A DNA stretch of 64,000 bases from Eunapius fragilis. Lineage: Eukaryota; Porifera; Demospongiae; Spongillida; Spongillidae. The stretch spans positions 16,968,734-17,032,733 of the forward strand of contig OY811971.1 in NCBI GenBank assembly GCA_963681505.1, written 5' to 3'. Numbering within the stretch: position 1 is the first letter of the stretch; each line of letters opens with the position of its first letter. Shown piece by piece: positions 10,134-20,390 of the stretch. A program made the translations under genes and the position numbers. The notes under the pieces are model-generated. The model was given only the letters and a program-made list of their open reading frames with translations, was not told where the DNA came from and ran no database searches.

Positions 10134-11221
10134 TTATATATACATTCTTTTTATTACCCCCTTCTTGTGCTTATCCCTCAAGCTATCCTTCATTTCCCAT
10201 CGTATCTTAAATCCTTTTACTGTCCCAATGTATCCCGTAAATTGTAGTGCACTGTTACTTACTTACTAGCCTCGTCCCCAGGCCGTCAATTAAAGTTTGG
10301 GAAAAGAGACGGCCTGGTCTCCATTGCAACTCCGTTAGTGCGCATGCGCTGGCCATTACCAGAAAAAGTGGTAATCGTATATTTCGCTTGTAAACCTTTC
10401 CGTAAACTAACTCGTTACCGGTCTGCCTCGTTCAAAGTGCCAGGCTTTTTCAATTAAAAACACATCGCGCACATGCACAAAATACATAGCTACGCGTAGT
10501 ATGGCAACGACGTCAAAGTCTTGCAGGATTAGTGGCAGTGTTGTGTCTCCTACACATTGTATTGCACATACTACGCGTAGCTATGTATTTTATGCATGTG
10601 CGCGATGTGTTTTTAATTGAAAAAGCCTGGCACTTAGAACGAGGCAGACCAGTAACAAGTTAGTTTACGGAAAGGTTTACAAGCGAAATATACGATTACC
10701 ACTTTTTCTGGTAATGGCCAGCGCATGCGCACTAACGGAGTTGCAATGGAGACCAGGCCGTCTTTTTTCCCAAACTTTAATTGACGGCCTGGGGACGAGG
10801 CTACTTACTTACCTTCAATAAGAGCTCCTCGTTTAGGAGAAAGGTTTAGCTTTTCACATTGATCTGATTTTTTTTAATACAACGATTTTGACATCTCCTC
10901 ATCCGTAAACAATGATTGCATAAGTCGCCTAGCATATTTGCTAGGCTCAGTAGCTGGAATGGCCAGCAGATTCACACCGTTCTTCTGTAAGGTGTTATAA
11001 ATAAATCAACCCATGTGTATAACTTATGTACCCTTACAGTTGTGAAATGCTTGACATCCTCAACATTAGTGATTACCCGAGGAGCATGTGCAGGGATGGT
11101 AGACTACACATACAAAGTAGAAAATGTAACCACTAATTAATTATTTTATTTCCATTACCTTTGTATCACTAGCTGATAGCCACATCTGCTTCAGCTCCAG
11201 AAGAGTGGCATTGATGGATTT
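10134..11221 (-). pseudogene. BEN-domain gene fragment, four exons, one in-frame stop
   Basis: On the minus strand four GT-AG exons join in consistent phase: 11221-11159 (21 codons), 11103-11038 (22 codons), 10984-10813 (57 codons) and 10219-10134 (about 28 codons plus stop). Intron boundaries include TTTTCAG/AAATCC, CTTACAG/AAGAAC and GAAG/GTAAGT. The third exon carries the BEN-like core YARRLMQSLFTDEEM and then SPKRGALIE; the last has RWEMKDSLRDK, where BEN domains end in a Trp and a basic helix. BEN domains bind DNA or chromatin. A TAA at 10874-10876 interrupts exon 3 while the frame stays the same on both sides, so the gene is a recent pseudogene or needs readthrough. No start exon is found; upstream lies the 71-bp satellite. 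The last intron holds the MITE at 10267-10803. Confidence 0.6.
10267..10803. mobile_element. 537-bp foldback MITE inside the BEN intron
   Basis: The arms 10267-10503 and 10567-10803 (237 bp each) are almost perfect inverted repeats with termini TAGCCTCGTCCCCAGGCCGTC, enclosing a 63 bp loop. The flanks repeat CTTACTTAC (10258-10266 and 10804-10812), a 9-bp duplication (up to 11 bp if terminal bases are shared) that would suit a Mutator-like element. The flank is low complexity, so its exact length is uncertain. There is no coding capacity. Confidence 0.8.
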
Positions 11222-11319
11222 CTGAAAATGACTGTTTCAAATACATCCTCTAATCTTGTGCATAAATTTACCAAGTAGAACAAACAATCTCCGGCCGGCT
11301 CAAGAGAACATGTATCCTT

Positions 11320-13085
11320 AAATATTACAAGACTCTTACAAGAATCCTGCAGCGTCTATTCTTATAAGATCCCTGTTTTGTTCTTATAAGAAATATTACA
11401 AGACTCTTCAAGAATCCTGCAGCGTTTATTCTTATAAGAATCCTGTTTTGTTCTTATAAGAAATACTACAAGACTCTTACAAGAATCCTGCAGTGTCTAT
11501 TCTAATAAGATTCCTGTTTTGTTCTTATAAGAAATATTACAAGACTCTTCAAGAATCCTGCAGCGTTTATTCTTATAAGAATCCTGTTTTGTTCTTATAA
11601 GAAATATTACAAGACTCTTACAAGAATCCTGCAGTGTCTATTCTTATAAGATTCCAGTTTTGTTCTTATAAGAAATATTCCAAGACTCTTCAAGAATCCT
11701 GCAGCGTTTATTCTTATAAGAATCCTGTTTAGTTTTTATAAGAAATATTACAAGACTCTTACAAGAATCCTGCAGCTTCAATTCTTATATAATATTCCTG
11801 TTTTGTTTTTAGAAGAAATATTGCAAGACTCTTACAGGAATCCTGCAGAGTCAATTCTTATATAATTCCAGTTTTGATCTATTAAGAAATATTGCAAGAC
11901 TCTTACAAGAATCCTGCAGCGTCTATTCTTATAAGATTCCTATTTTGTTCTTATAAGAAATATTAAAAGACTCTTACAAGAATCCTGCAGCATCAATTCT
12001 TATAAGATTCCTGTTTTGTTCTTATAAGAAATATTACAAGACTCTTCAAGAATCCTGCAGCGTTTATTCTTATAAGAATCCTGTTTTGTTCTTATAAGAA
12101 ATATTACAAGACTCTTACAAGAATCCTGCAGTGTCTATTCTAATAAGATTCCTGTTTTGTTCTTATAAGAAATATTACAAGACTCTTCAAGAATCCTGCA
12201 GCGTTTATTCTTATAAGAATCCTGTTTTGTTCTTATAAGAAATATTACAAGACTCTTACAAGAATCCTGCAGTGTCTATTCTTATAAGATTCCTGTTTTG
12301 TTCTTATAAGAAATATTACAAGACTCTTCAAGAATCCTGCAGCATTTATTCTTATATGAATCCTGTTTTGTTTTTATAAGAAATATTACAAGACTCTTAC
12401 AAGAATCCTGCAGCTTCAATTCTTATATAATATTCCTGTTTTGTTTTTAGAAGAAATATTGCAAGACTCTTACAGGAATCCTGCAGCGTCAATTCTTATA
12501 AGATTCTAGTTTTGATCTTATAAGAAATATTGCAAGACTCTTACAAGAATCCTGCAGCGTCTATTCTTATAAGATTCCTGTTTTGTTCTTATAAGAAATA
12601 TTACAAGACTCTTACAAGAATCCTGCAGCATCTACTCTTATAAGATTCCTGTTTTGTTCTTATAAGAAATATTACAAGACGCTTACAAGAATCCTGCAGC
12701 GTCTATTCTTATAAGATTCCTGTTTTGTTCTTATAAGAAATATTACAAGACTCTTACAAGAATCCTGCAGTCTATTCTTATAAGATTCCTGTTTTGTTCT
12801 TATAAGAAATATTACAAGACTCTTACAAGAATCCTGCAGCGTCTATTCTTATAAGATTCCTGCTTTGTTCTTATAAGAAATATTACAAGACTCTTACAAG
12901 AATCCTGCAGTGTCAATTCTTATAAGATTCCTGTTCTGTTCCTATAAGAAATATTTACAAGACTCTTACAAAAATCCTGCAGTGTCTATTCTTATAAGAT
13001 TCCTGTTCTGTTCTTATAAGAAATATTACAAGACTCTTACAAGAATCCTGCAACGTCTATTCTTATAAGATCCTGTTTTGTTCTT
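11320..13085. repeat. 71-bp satellite array, about 24 units
   Basis: Each unit reads roughly AAGACTCTTACAAGAATCC, TGCAG, TCTATTCTTATAAGATTCC and TGTTTTGTTCTTATAAGA. CTGCAG marks recur at 11347, 11417, 11488, 11558 and so on to about 13050. Units alternate between a CAGCGTTTATTC and a CAGTGTCTATTC form. A rare unit variant (CAGCTTCAATTC with TTTTTAGAAG) occurs at 11773 and again at 12411, giving a higher-order period of about 638 bp, or nine units. Confidence 0.9.
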
Positions 13086-13331
13086 AGGTAATTCTTACAC
13101 GTTCCTATACGTTTCTTGTAGGAATCTTGTAGGAATCTTATAGGGCTTTAGGATCTTACGACGCTTATTGTTTCTTACCCTTTTTCTTATAAGAAATGAA
13201 GCTCTTATAAGATTCTTACTAATTCTTGATAAGATCCTATAGTTTTTTTGCTAGGGTTATCTTCAGAGCTTATTACGCATATAGAAAGCTGTGATCTCAT
13301 CTTATTTACTTTGCAATAAGTCGGTTGTCTG

Positions 13332-13335
<4 letters not shown>

Positions 13336-13395
<60 letters not shown>
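13336..13395. repeat. (GT)n microsatellite
   Basis: An uninterrupted TG tract of about 60 bp in the left arm of the palindrome. Its partner is the CA tract at about 14454-14500. Confidence 0.95.
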
Positions 13396-13397
<2 letters not shown>

Positions 13398-13599
13398 TTT
13401 TGTCTGCATCATGCATGTGTATGTTCTAGGCGTTAAAGAAGGGAAATTTTACTTTTAAATCATGCATACTGATTTGTCCCACTATTGATTGGGCCGAGGA
13501 TCTTGCAACACTCAAGATTGAGATAATCAGCTTCAACCCAGAACTCTTCAACTTGCTGACATGTTGTCCCTCTCTCTCATTGCGTTGTTGCAGCTTTGA

Positions 13600-14010
13600 T
13601 TGCCTCCCTGTCATTCTCAGGCTTGGGCAGTGCTGCTAACAGTAGGCGACGGCAGTGTTCAACACCAAGGTCTCCCTCTCCAATGCCATCTCTGCTCTTG
13701 ACCCTCCCATTTCCCAGAGGGTCTTGTCAGGAATGATGATGATATAAGCTCAACATTTCCACATCTTGTTGGAGTCTTCCTCCCCAGCCAACAGAGCTTA
13801 CCTTCTGTCAGTAGCTCCTCATGCTTCCTCTTGGCTACCGGTGGTCACTTCCCCTAGTATGGGTTTGTACCTGGATTCCAATGAGTACCAGATGGCCGTT
13901 GGTGGTGGCTTGAGTTGGATACTTCCGATTAGTCTATGTACCCATTCTACCCCAATACTGCTCTCAACCCTTTTGGTCACCAAAAGGGGAAGGGACCACC
14001 GGTAGCCAAG
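13600..14010 (+). pseudogene. Retroelement polyprotein fragment (pre-endonuclease region)
   Basis: In the frame of 13766-14005 the peptide NRAYLLSVAPHASSWLPVV and then the DSNEYQMAV block match the R-A-x-L-L-S-x-x-x-P-H-A-S-A-W-L segment that precedes the Zn-finger/endonuclease-like C-terminus in a retroelement family common in marine invertebrates. The same family has C-terminal copies at 47.6, 52.3 and 58.6 kb in this window. Upstream (from about 13600) the frame is broken by stops. The right palindrome arm contains the same fragment reversed. Confidence 0.55.
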
Positions 14011-14452
14011 AGGACACATGAGGAGCTAAAGTTCTGCTACTGACAGAAGGTAAGCTCTGTTGGAGACTCCAACAAGATGTGGAAATGTTGAGCTTATATC
14101 ATTATCATTCCTGACAAGACCCTCTGGGGAATGGGAGAGTCCAGAGCAGAGATGGCATTGGAGAGAGAGACCTTGGTGTTGAACACTGCCGTCGCCTACT
14201 GTTAACAGCACTGCCCAAGCCTGAGAATGACAGGGAGGCAATCAAAGCTGCAACAACGCAATGAGAGAGCGAGGGGCAACATGTCAGCAACCTAATTAGA
14301 GAGTTCTGGGTTGAAGCTGATTATCTCAATCTTGAGTGTTACAAGATCCTCGGCCCCAATTAATACTGGGGCAAAACAATAAGTATGCATGATTTAAAAG
14401 TAAATTTCCCTTCTTTAACGCCTAGAACATACACATGCATGATGCAGACAAA

Positions 14453-14500
<48 letters not shown>

Positions 14501-14638
14501 TTCAGCCAGCCGACTTAGTGCACAGTAAATAAGATAAGACCACAGCTGTCCGTGCTTTTGGTAAATCTCCCAAGACTGCTCTTAACTGTACCAGTGTATA
14601 ACAAATAAAGAAATACACATCACGATGGAAAAGGAATT

Positions 14639-14848
<210 letters not shown>

Positions 14849-15045
14849 CACCCATGCCCAAACACAGTTACACGTCGATGCGCAATCAGGGATCGAGAAT
14901 AGCTGCCTTGCGCTGCCTCAGGATGTTAACAGCACTTGGAAAAGTTACAAACGGATGACGCTAGCGATGCATCTGGAAGCCATTATTTTTTTTAAGAAAA
15001 AAAAAACAAATGGCGTAATGCCTAAATCCAATGTAAACAACTGCT

Positions 15046-15235
15046 CTCAGCTCGTACACATTTTTGCTCTCAGCTCCTGCGCGTTTTTGCTCTCGGACCA
15101 TACGCAATTTTGCTCTCGGACCGTACGCAATTTTGCTCTCAGACCGTACGCAATTTTGCTCTTGGACCATACGCAATTTTGCTCTCGGACCGTTGCTCGT
15201 ACTCATTTTTGCTCTCAAACCGCTGCTCGTACCCG
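15046..15235. repeat. 23-bp minisatellite (reverse copy of 8283-8455)
   Basis: Units with the core ACGCAATTTTGCTCTCGGAC run in reverse orientation to the array at 8283. There are about eight units, one more than in the left arm. Confidence 0.85.
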
Positions 15236-15275
15236 CGACCTACCGGGCCACCGTAGTCTTCCGTCGCCCTGTACG

Positions 15276-15929
15276 TAGAATAGCCCATTTGAATACTCAT
15301 TACATCCTGACTGACTTCTCCAAGTCGGTATACAAGTAGTCCCGCTTTTTTCGAAACAGGGTTCGCGAAGCGCTCTTCAAGGTACTGGAAAAACGTAGCA
15401 ATTTTTGTCCAAGTGCTTGATGGCAAGTAGCTAGGTATACTGCAGAAAGATGGCGTACTGAAAGATATACATACAGTTTTTTTTTTTTTATTGCGACAAG
15501 CTTCATCAAAGTGATGTATACTCTTCTGAACGTATAAAGTATGTGAATTATTTCTCAATCATATATCACAATTTGAGACAAGATATGCATACTTCATGCG
15601 AGCGATTGAATTTACTAGCGACAGAATTTCAGCAAATAATATATATTGTCGTCACTTTTAAAATTATGGGATGGAGATACCATACCAACTTTCACCATTT
15701 GGTTTGGTTTCACCGTGGTGTGATTAATATCCAGTAGTTCCATTTGATCTCAATGCTTGTTCAATTCTTGCTCTGTTCCATTGTCAATTACAATGACCTC
15801 AGGCAAGCCCATTCGCATAACAAACACTGTCTCAACAACATCCTAGTCCGGATTATGAAAAACTTAGTAGTACGCCACGGGTGTTTAGGTCCTAAACCAA
15901 ACTAGGTCCATAATACGGGTGAGTTCACA
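15276..15929. other. Intergenic, no feature seen
   Basis: No domain or repeat was recognised. The stretch 15900-15929 leads into the diverged foldback-arm copy. Confidence 0.4.
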
Positions 15930-16060
15930 TGTTAATGAACATGACATGTTAAACATATGTTTTTTTCTTATTACTGTAAACCTTGGCGATTTTCGCCTGA
16001 TCTCTCGACCCCAGGCCCTAAATACGACACAACTGAGGAATATTTGGTCTATATGGGACC
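15930..16060. repeat. Diverged partial copy of the 7649-8265 foldback arm
   Basis: GTTAATGAACATGACATG, then CTTATTACTGTAAACC and AGGCCCTAAATACG...GAGGAATATT, line up with the right arm of the foldback at 8050-8150, with many substitutions. This shows that the foldback belongs to a repeat family. Confidence 0.55.
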
Positions 16061-16074
16061 ACCGGAAAGAGTAC

Positions 16075-16280
16075 CGGCACTAGTAAATGAAGACCGAAAT
16101 ATACGTTACCAAAACTATTTCTACAATAAAGGTTAGTAGTTTTTAAGATTCAGTTTCATGTCCGCTTTCCGTCGTAAGTTCGTTAGAACTACAACAAGGT
16201 TAGTACTTATTAAGATTCCTATACCTGTCCTTGGCTTTTTTTTCCACACACCGCGCGCGCACACACGCACTGTACAATGA
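16075..16280. repeat. Reverse copies of the TTTGTTGTAG repeat with CA tail
   Basis: Reverse-complement partner of both 7450-7590 and 4828-4935. It ends in GGCTTTTTTTTTCCACACAC and a GCGCACACACGCACTGTACA tail that matches the left copy. It closes the repeat block that starts at 4.8 kb. Confidence 0.6.
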
Positions 16281-17062
16281 TTGTAGAGACCTGGGCTGAT
16301 GTTGATGATGCACTTGGCGGTGAAGCTATCACTGCATATGTGACGATATGAAATAATAACACCAAATAAATGACATGCATAGTATAGATCGAAGAACCCT
16401 TGTAATTAGGTGTGTAAGTTTGGAGCTCAATGTAAACATGCATCAAATTAATTGTTTTTAATAGTCCTTAATGAAGTATGTTTTCAAATTCAAATGCATG
16501 CACGCATGCATATACCATGTCGATACATAAATCGAGATTTGAGCATGCATGCTCACTTTCGATCAGTACTGATCTCTGTAGTCTAAACGAGGATTAGTCG
16601 TGAGGACCTCTGTATTAATGGTTCGTATGCACATTGCAGTACATACATGTGCATTGGCCAAAACACATTTAATTTAAATACCCATACACATGTAACAGGC
16701 CCCGCGGAGGGTATTATAAAGTGGGGGGTGGGGGGGGGGGGCAGATTTTAGTATCCTCCATGTTAGCAATTAAGTTGGAACACTGATGGTTTTCCTTCCG
16801 GCGCAGTTTTCATAGTTATAACGCGCGTATAAATACATAGTATAACTATAAGCAAAAATGCACAATAATACCTCATATCGATCTATACAGGATGATTGGA
16901 AAGTCGTGCAAAATGGTATAACTCCAGAATTGAACATTTAAATAAACTGAGCAGTAACTTTTAAATTTTATTCATGCATGCTTGAACGAAGCCAAGTTTT
17001 CAAGCGACGAGAGGTCGAAACAGATCTTTCACTAACAGCCTTAGTAACTGGATTAACCAAGA
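16281..17062. other. Intergenic with a poly-G tract
   Basis: No gene seen. There is a G-run with few interruptions at 16722-16740, and clusters of the palindrome GCATGCAT at 16494-16552. Confidence 0.5.
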
Positions 17063-17459
17063 TCAGTTTAAATATAGATATAGTAAAGTCTGTAACAATC
17101 TCCGTAACAAGGCACTTTTCACATTGCAAGTATGCCTATCCTCGGGTGCATATATGTTGTCTGGTAAAGTATTGCCATCCAATACACGGTCATCATTTTC
17201 GTTTGGCACATCTGCAGTACCACGTGCTTCATTACTCGAATTAAAAGATTCTGCCGATATCTTTAAGCATAGTTGGATTACCGTAGCTAAGCTATATATA
17301 CTGCTTTTTAAGGAGACTCGCCCATTGCGTATGCAGCGGACCAACCCGGCAATTAGAGTTCGAATCCAATCGGTTAGCAGGCTATCTAACATATTTCGGA
17401 GTTCCCTAACCCTTCTCAAGCAAACAATCAAATCGCTATAACTTGAGGTGGATATACTG
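17063..17459 (-). CDS. Possible terminal exon of an unknown protein
   Basis: A strong 3' splice signal (TTCTTTTGTTATTGTGCAG) ends at 17460 on the minus strand and is followed by about 130 open codons to a stop at 17063. The peptide begins STSSYSDLIVCLRRV, contains helical leucine-rich stretches (RTLIAGLVRCI, SALLRRLLQTLLYLYLN) and an acidic middle (NENDDRVLDG). I do not recognise it. No upstream exon is evident; the next 100 bp upstream is G/C homopolymer. An overlapping 105-codon plus-strand frame weakens the case. Confidence 0.25.
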
Positions 17460-17507
17460 CACAATAACAAAAGAACAAAAGGCTGGTCGAATTATCGGCC
17501 AAAAAAG

Positions 17508-17566
17508 TTGGGGGGGGGCTGCTGCCCCCCTTGCCTCTCCCCCCCCCCCCCCCCCCCCCCCCCGGC
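17508..17566. repeat. G-run / C-run cruciform-prone tract
   Basis: GGGGGGGGG followed by CTGCTG and CCCCCC, then a further C-run of more than 25 bases. The first part is self-complementary and the C-run could form a G-quadruplex on the minus strand. It is low complexity and gives false glycine- or proline-rich frames. Confidence 0.85.
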
Positions 17567-18366
17567 TCCGCGAGCCCTGCTGTAAACATCTTCGGAAAAA
17601 TAGCTTGACCGTAAATATTTTTAAAAAATAAACTGGTATACAATGAATGAATATTGAATGGCGCAAATTTATGTTCCAGTCCTTTTAAAATTTCCCAACG
17701 CCACACTTACATGCTGAACAGGACATGAAATTAAGTATAACGCCGGTATATAAAGCCCCACCCCCCAACCCCATTTACGCTGCGAGCCTTCTGGACACTA
17801 CTAAATTGCATGGGTTCCCGCCTTCCCGGCAGCAAGGCAACGTATAATTACAGCCAATCTGCCTTATACTGAGCTGCGTGCGGAGGCTATCAATTGTGAA
17901 CCATGCATGCATGTCCCATGCCATGGGTAAGTAACCAATCTTATGTATGATTGAATGCAAACAAAATTATTTACCGTACTGGTGTATAATAGAAGATTCT
18001 TAGAGCATATATTCAGCGCCGGCACATGGGGAGAGAGCTGACCGCTTACCAACATGTGCACGTGCATATTTTGCATAATTCACGCAGGGTGCGGCAACAG
18101 GCATGCATATGATTATTCAGCGTTTTGGAGAAGGGGGGATCTATAGTGTTTAGTTTTTTATTGCTGACTCAGTCTGACGTGTTGGAATAGCGTAAGACTC
18201 TGCATGAACTAGACTATCGAATCAAACTATAAGCACACACGCAGGACAAACGCACGCACAATACATTGACGTGCAGCACACACGCACACACAGGGATCCA
18301 TATAATCTTGAACCTGTTGATGTGCTTCCATCAGGGGGTGAAATGCAGAAAACACTTCTTATAATG
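17567..18366. other. Intergenic, no feature seen
   Basis: Short ORFs only, on both strands. There is a CA-rich patch at 18230-18290. Confidence 0.4.
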
Positions 18367-18533
18367 AAGGCATGCTAGTCTTTTCAGATAATAGGTGCAT
18401 CATATAACCTCTGTGCATCAACCGAAGTTGATACTATTTTAAAGGTAGACAGATTATAACCCTTCCTATTCGTCTATTCGTTTGATACTGGCGTCAGGTG
18501 CACGGTTATTATCTGAAAAGACTAACATGCCTT
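18367..18533. repeat. Short inverted repeat (26-bp arms)
   Basis: AAGGCATGCTAGTCTTTTCA (18367 on) is repeated in reverse at 18508-18533 with one mismatch over 26 bp, around a 115 bp loop. It may be a small MITE; no target duplication is evident. Confidence 0.55.
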
Positions 18534-20356
18534 TGGAAGTGCTTTCAGCATTTGAATCTATGCTTTAACAAAAGCAGCATTGTTCTTCCAACCGCTAGGG
18601 TATCTCACACAAGGCTTTTTAAATGGGTGATCTGGTCCCCAGACCCATTGCTTGGCATGCTGCATGTTTTTTTTTGTTGTTGTTCAGTGCTGCATTAGAG
18701 TGCAAATCCTTGGAAGTTACATTATATGCTATGGATCCCCAGGAATCATAATAGGAATAGCTTTAAACACAATGCCATAACCTATTGAACCATAATGATG
18801 CATCCAATAATGTTGAAATGGTGTCAAAAATAATTGTCCCATGCTGCAACCTCAAGGAGTTGACTGATGGCCCACTGTAGATATTGTAATAATATCAGAA
18901 CTGGATATAGCAAGGTTCCACATGGGATTGATGCAGTTATAATGAAGTCATCGAAAAACATGTCTTGCATCTGGAGTGACAACCATACATAAACGAAAAA
19001 TTTTACATTTGGGTCCATGACACATAAATTCTCGTGCTCATTTCTCATACACATTCTTGCACAGTCCTTTTTGTTTTCTTTTTCTTCTTTGAGTTGCATA
19101 GCTTGAGCTGGCAGTTTTGAAGAACAACTATTGAACAATAATAAACTTCAATATATATCCCAACAAAAATATGTGTTATGCATGTATGATTGATTTTATT
19201 GAGCAATTAAAGTACCAAACCGAATGATACCATATTTGGTACATTAAACATACATGTAATATCAAGTCCCTGCAATGCCACTATTGTTTTTATGTATTGG
19301 CTTATCATTGCTTTAATTTGCTCATAGGCATTTGCAAATTATATTTTCATGAAGTTCACATGATTCTATTTATCTCCGAGATTTTCATACGTTTCTCATA
19401 GCTTATTAATACCGGTTTTCAGCGTCACTGATTAGAATACAGTTATAATATGAAACATTAGCACAAAACTGGATGCACATATGTGATTGACAATAATTTT
19501 GATTTTGTTTTCATATACATTTGCATTTTACATAATAGTTAGACTATATAGCAACGCGCATGCTTACGTTTATAGTAACCAATGCCGTTACAATTATCCA
19601 TTGCGCAAGCGCAGGTTGTGTGTAGCAACGGGGTCTTTTCGTAAGGATATACTGAGTGCCTACCTATTTAACTGGCTCGTCGAAGAGGTTGACAAACAGT
19701 ATAAATAAGAGTTACCCACGCATACCCGACCATTTGCAGTTCCGAAAACAGACAAAGATGCCATTGCTGCAGGCTTATCTATAAAAACTAGAGATGACAC
19801 AAAGCCACCATCAATACTTCAAACAGTGCGATGCATTACTCTGTAACAGGAAATTTTAACTCTTGTTCATCCGCAATCTTCAATATCCAATACAGACATA
19901 TCAACACAGCGTAGCACATTATTTGTTGAAAACTCACGTGCATGCATGTACATGCATATCGATTGTAAGCCCATGTATAATATATGTAGTGCTACGCGTC
20001 CTCTAAATGCCAGCGTGCTACGCAAAAATGTACCTGCAATAATCGACCAATCTAATTGCACGATTCCATTATGCTATAGTCAAATAATGAATTAGCAAAT
20101 TCCATATCATGCGCATCTTTACCCTCGGCCTCCTCAATGCTGCATTGACCGAGACACGCGTTTGCTGGGAAGGAATTTGCTGTGGAGTTGACTTGAGTAA
20201 CCTCGCATTATGCATGCTTGGCATAATACGGGGGGCTACCACGCGCTTATAAATATAAAGCATAAACATCTCTTTTTTTTGTTGAAGTATAAATGCTTCA
20301 ATAACAGATACCTTTTCATTAAGAAAAGTGATCTTTAAATAAAATAATACATATAT
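18534..20356. other. Intergenic, one unassigned open frame
   Basis: A 104-codon minus-strand frame at 19138-18824 has a Lys/Glu-rich start (QLKEEKENKKD) and a hydrophobic end (PVLILLQYLQWAISQLLEV). It may be a decayed coding fragment, but I recognise nothing in it and see no splice context. The rest shows nothing. Confidence 0.35.
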
Positions 20357-20390
20357 ATACCCTCGCGGCTACACGCGTAGCCGTGGGTAT
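20357..20390. repeat. GC-rich hairpin in AT-rich sequence
   Basis: ATACCCTCGCGGCTAC, loop ACGC, GTAGCCGTGGGTAT: a nearly perfect stem of about 14 bp with one bulge. The GCTACGCGTAG motif is also seen at the inner arm ends of the MITE at 10267-10803. Confidence 0.6.

Larger units (their letters stand above)
8860..13256. mobile_element. Composite 4.4 kb element with CCCTAGC termini
   Basis: The ends are inverted: CCCTAGCAAAAAA on the left (8860) and its exact complement, TTTTTTGCTAGGG, on the right (to 13256). Both ends continue inward into AAGAATT-rich sequence. Inside are a 152-bp satellite, a spliced but broken BEN-domain gene carrying its own MITE, and a 71-bp satellite. No transposase frame was seen, so it would be non-autonomous. 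The flanks share only TT, so the target-site duplication is unclear. CCCTAG ends recall piggyBac, but the expected TTAA is absent. Confidence 0.5.
13288..14547. repeat. 1.26-kb near-perfect palindrome
   Basis: The arms 13288-13855 and 13985-14547 are reverse complements with few mismatches around a 129 bp centre. Each arm holds, from outside in, a CTGTG...TCTTATTTACTTTGC flank, a GT/CA microsatellite, and the same retroelement fragment. The right arm touches the start of the right arm of the larger inverted duplication at 14550. A replicative foldback or inverted-duplication event is the simplest origin. Confidence 0.8.

Noticed and set aside
10874..10876. Treating the in-frame TAA as the real end of the BEN gene
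   Set aside because: The same frame continues past it for 20 codons with family-like residues to a good GAAG/GTAAGT donor, so it is more likely an interruption than the natural end.
13819..14290. Minus-strand ORFs in the palindrome
   Set aside because: They come from the second, reversed arm of the inverted repeat and duplicate the plus-strand retroelement fragment or its shadow.
17340..17400. tRNA-like B-box (AGTTCGAATCC)
   Set aside because: No matching A-box at the right distance, and no acceptor stem could be paired around it.
17428..17706. Glycine-rich and proline-rich ORFs
   Set aside because: They are produced by the poly-G/poly-C tracts. The same holds for the ORFs through 23466-23496.
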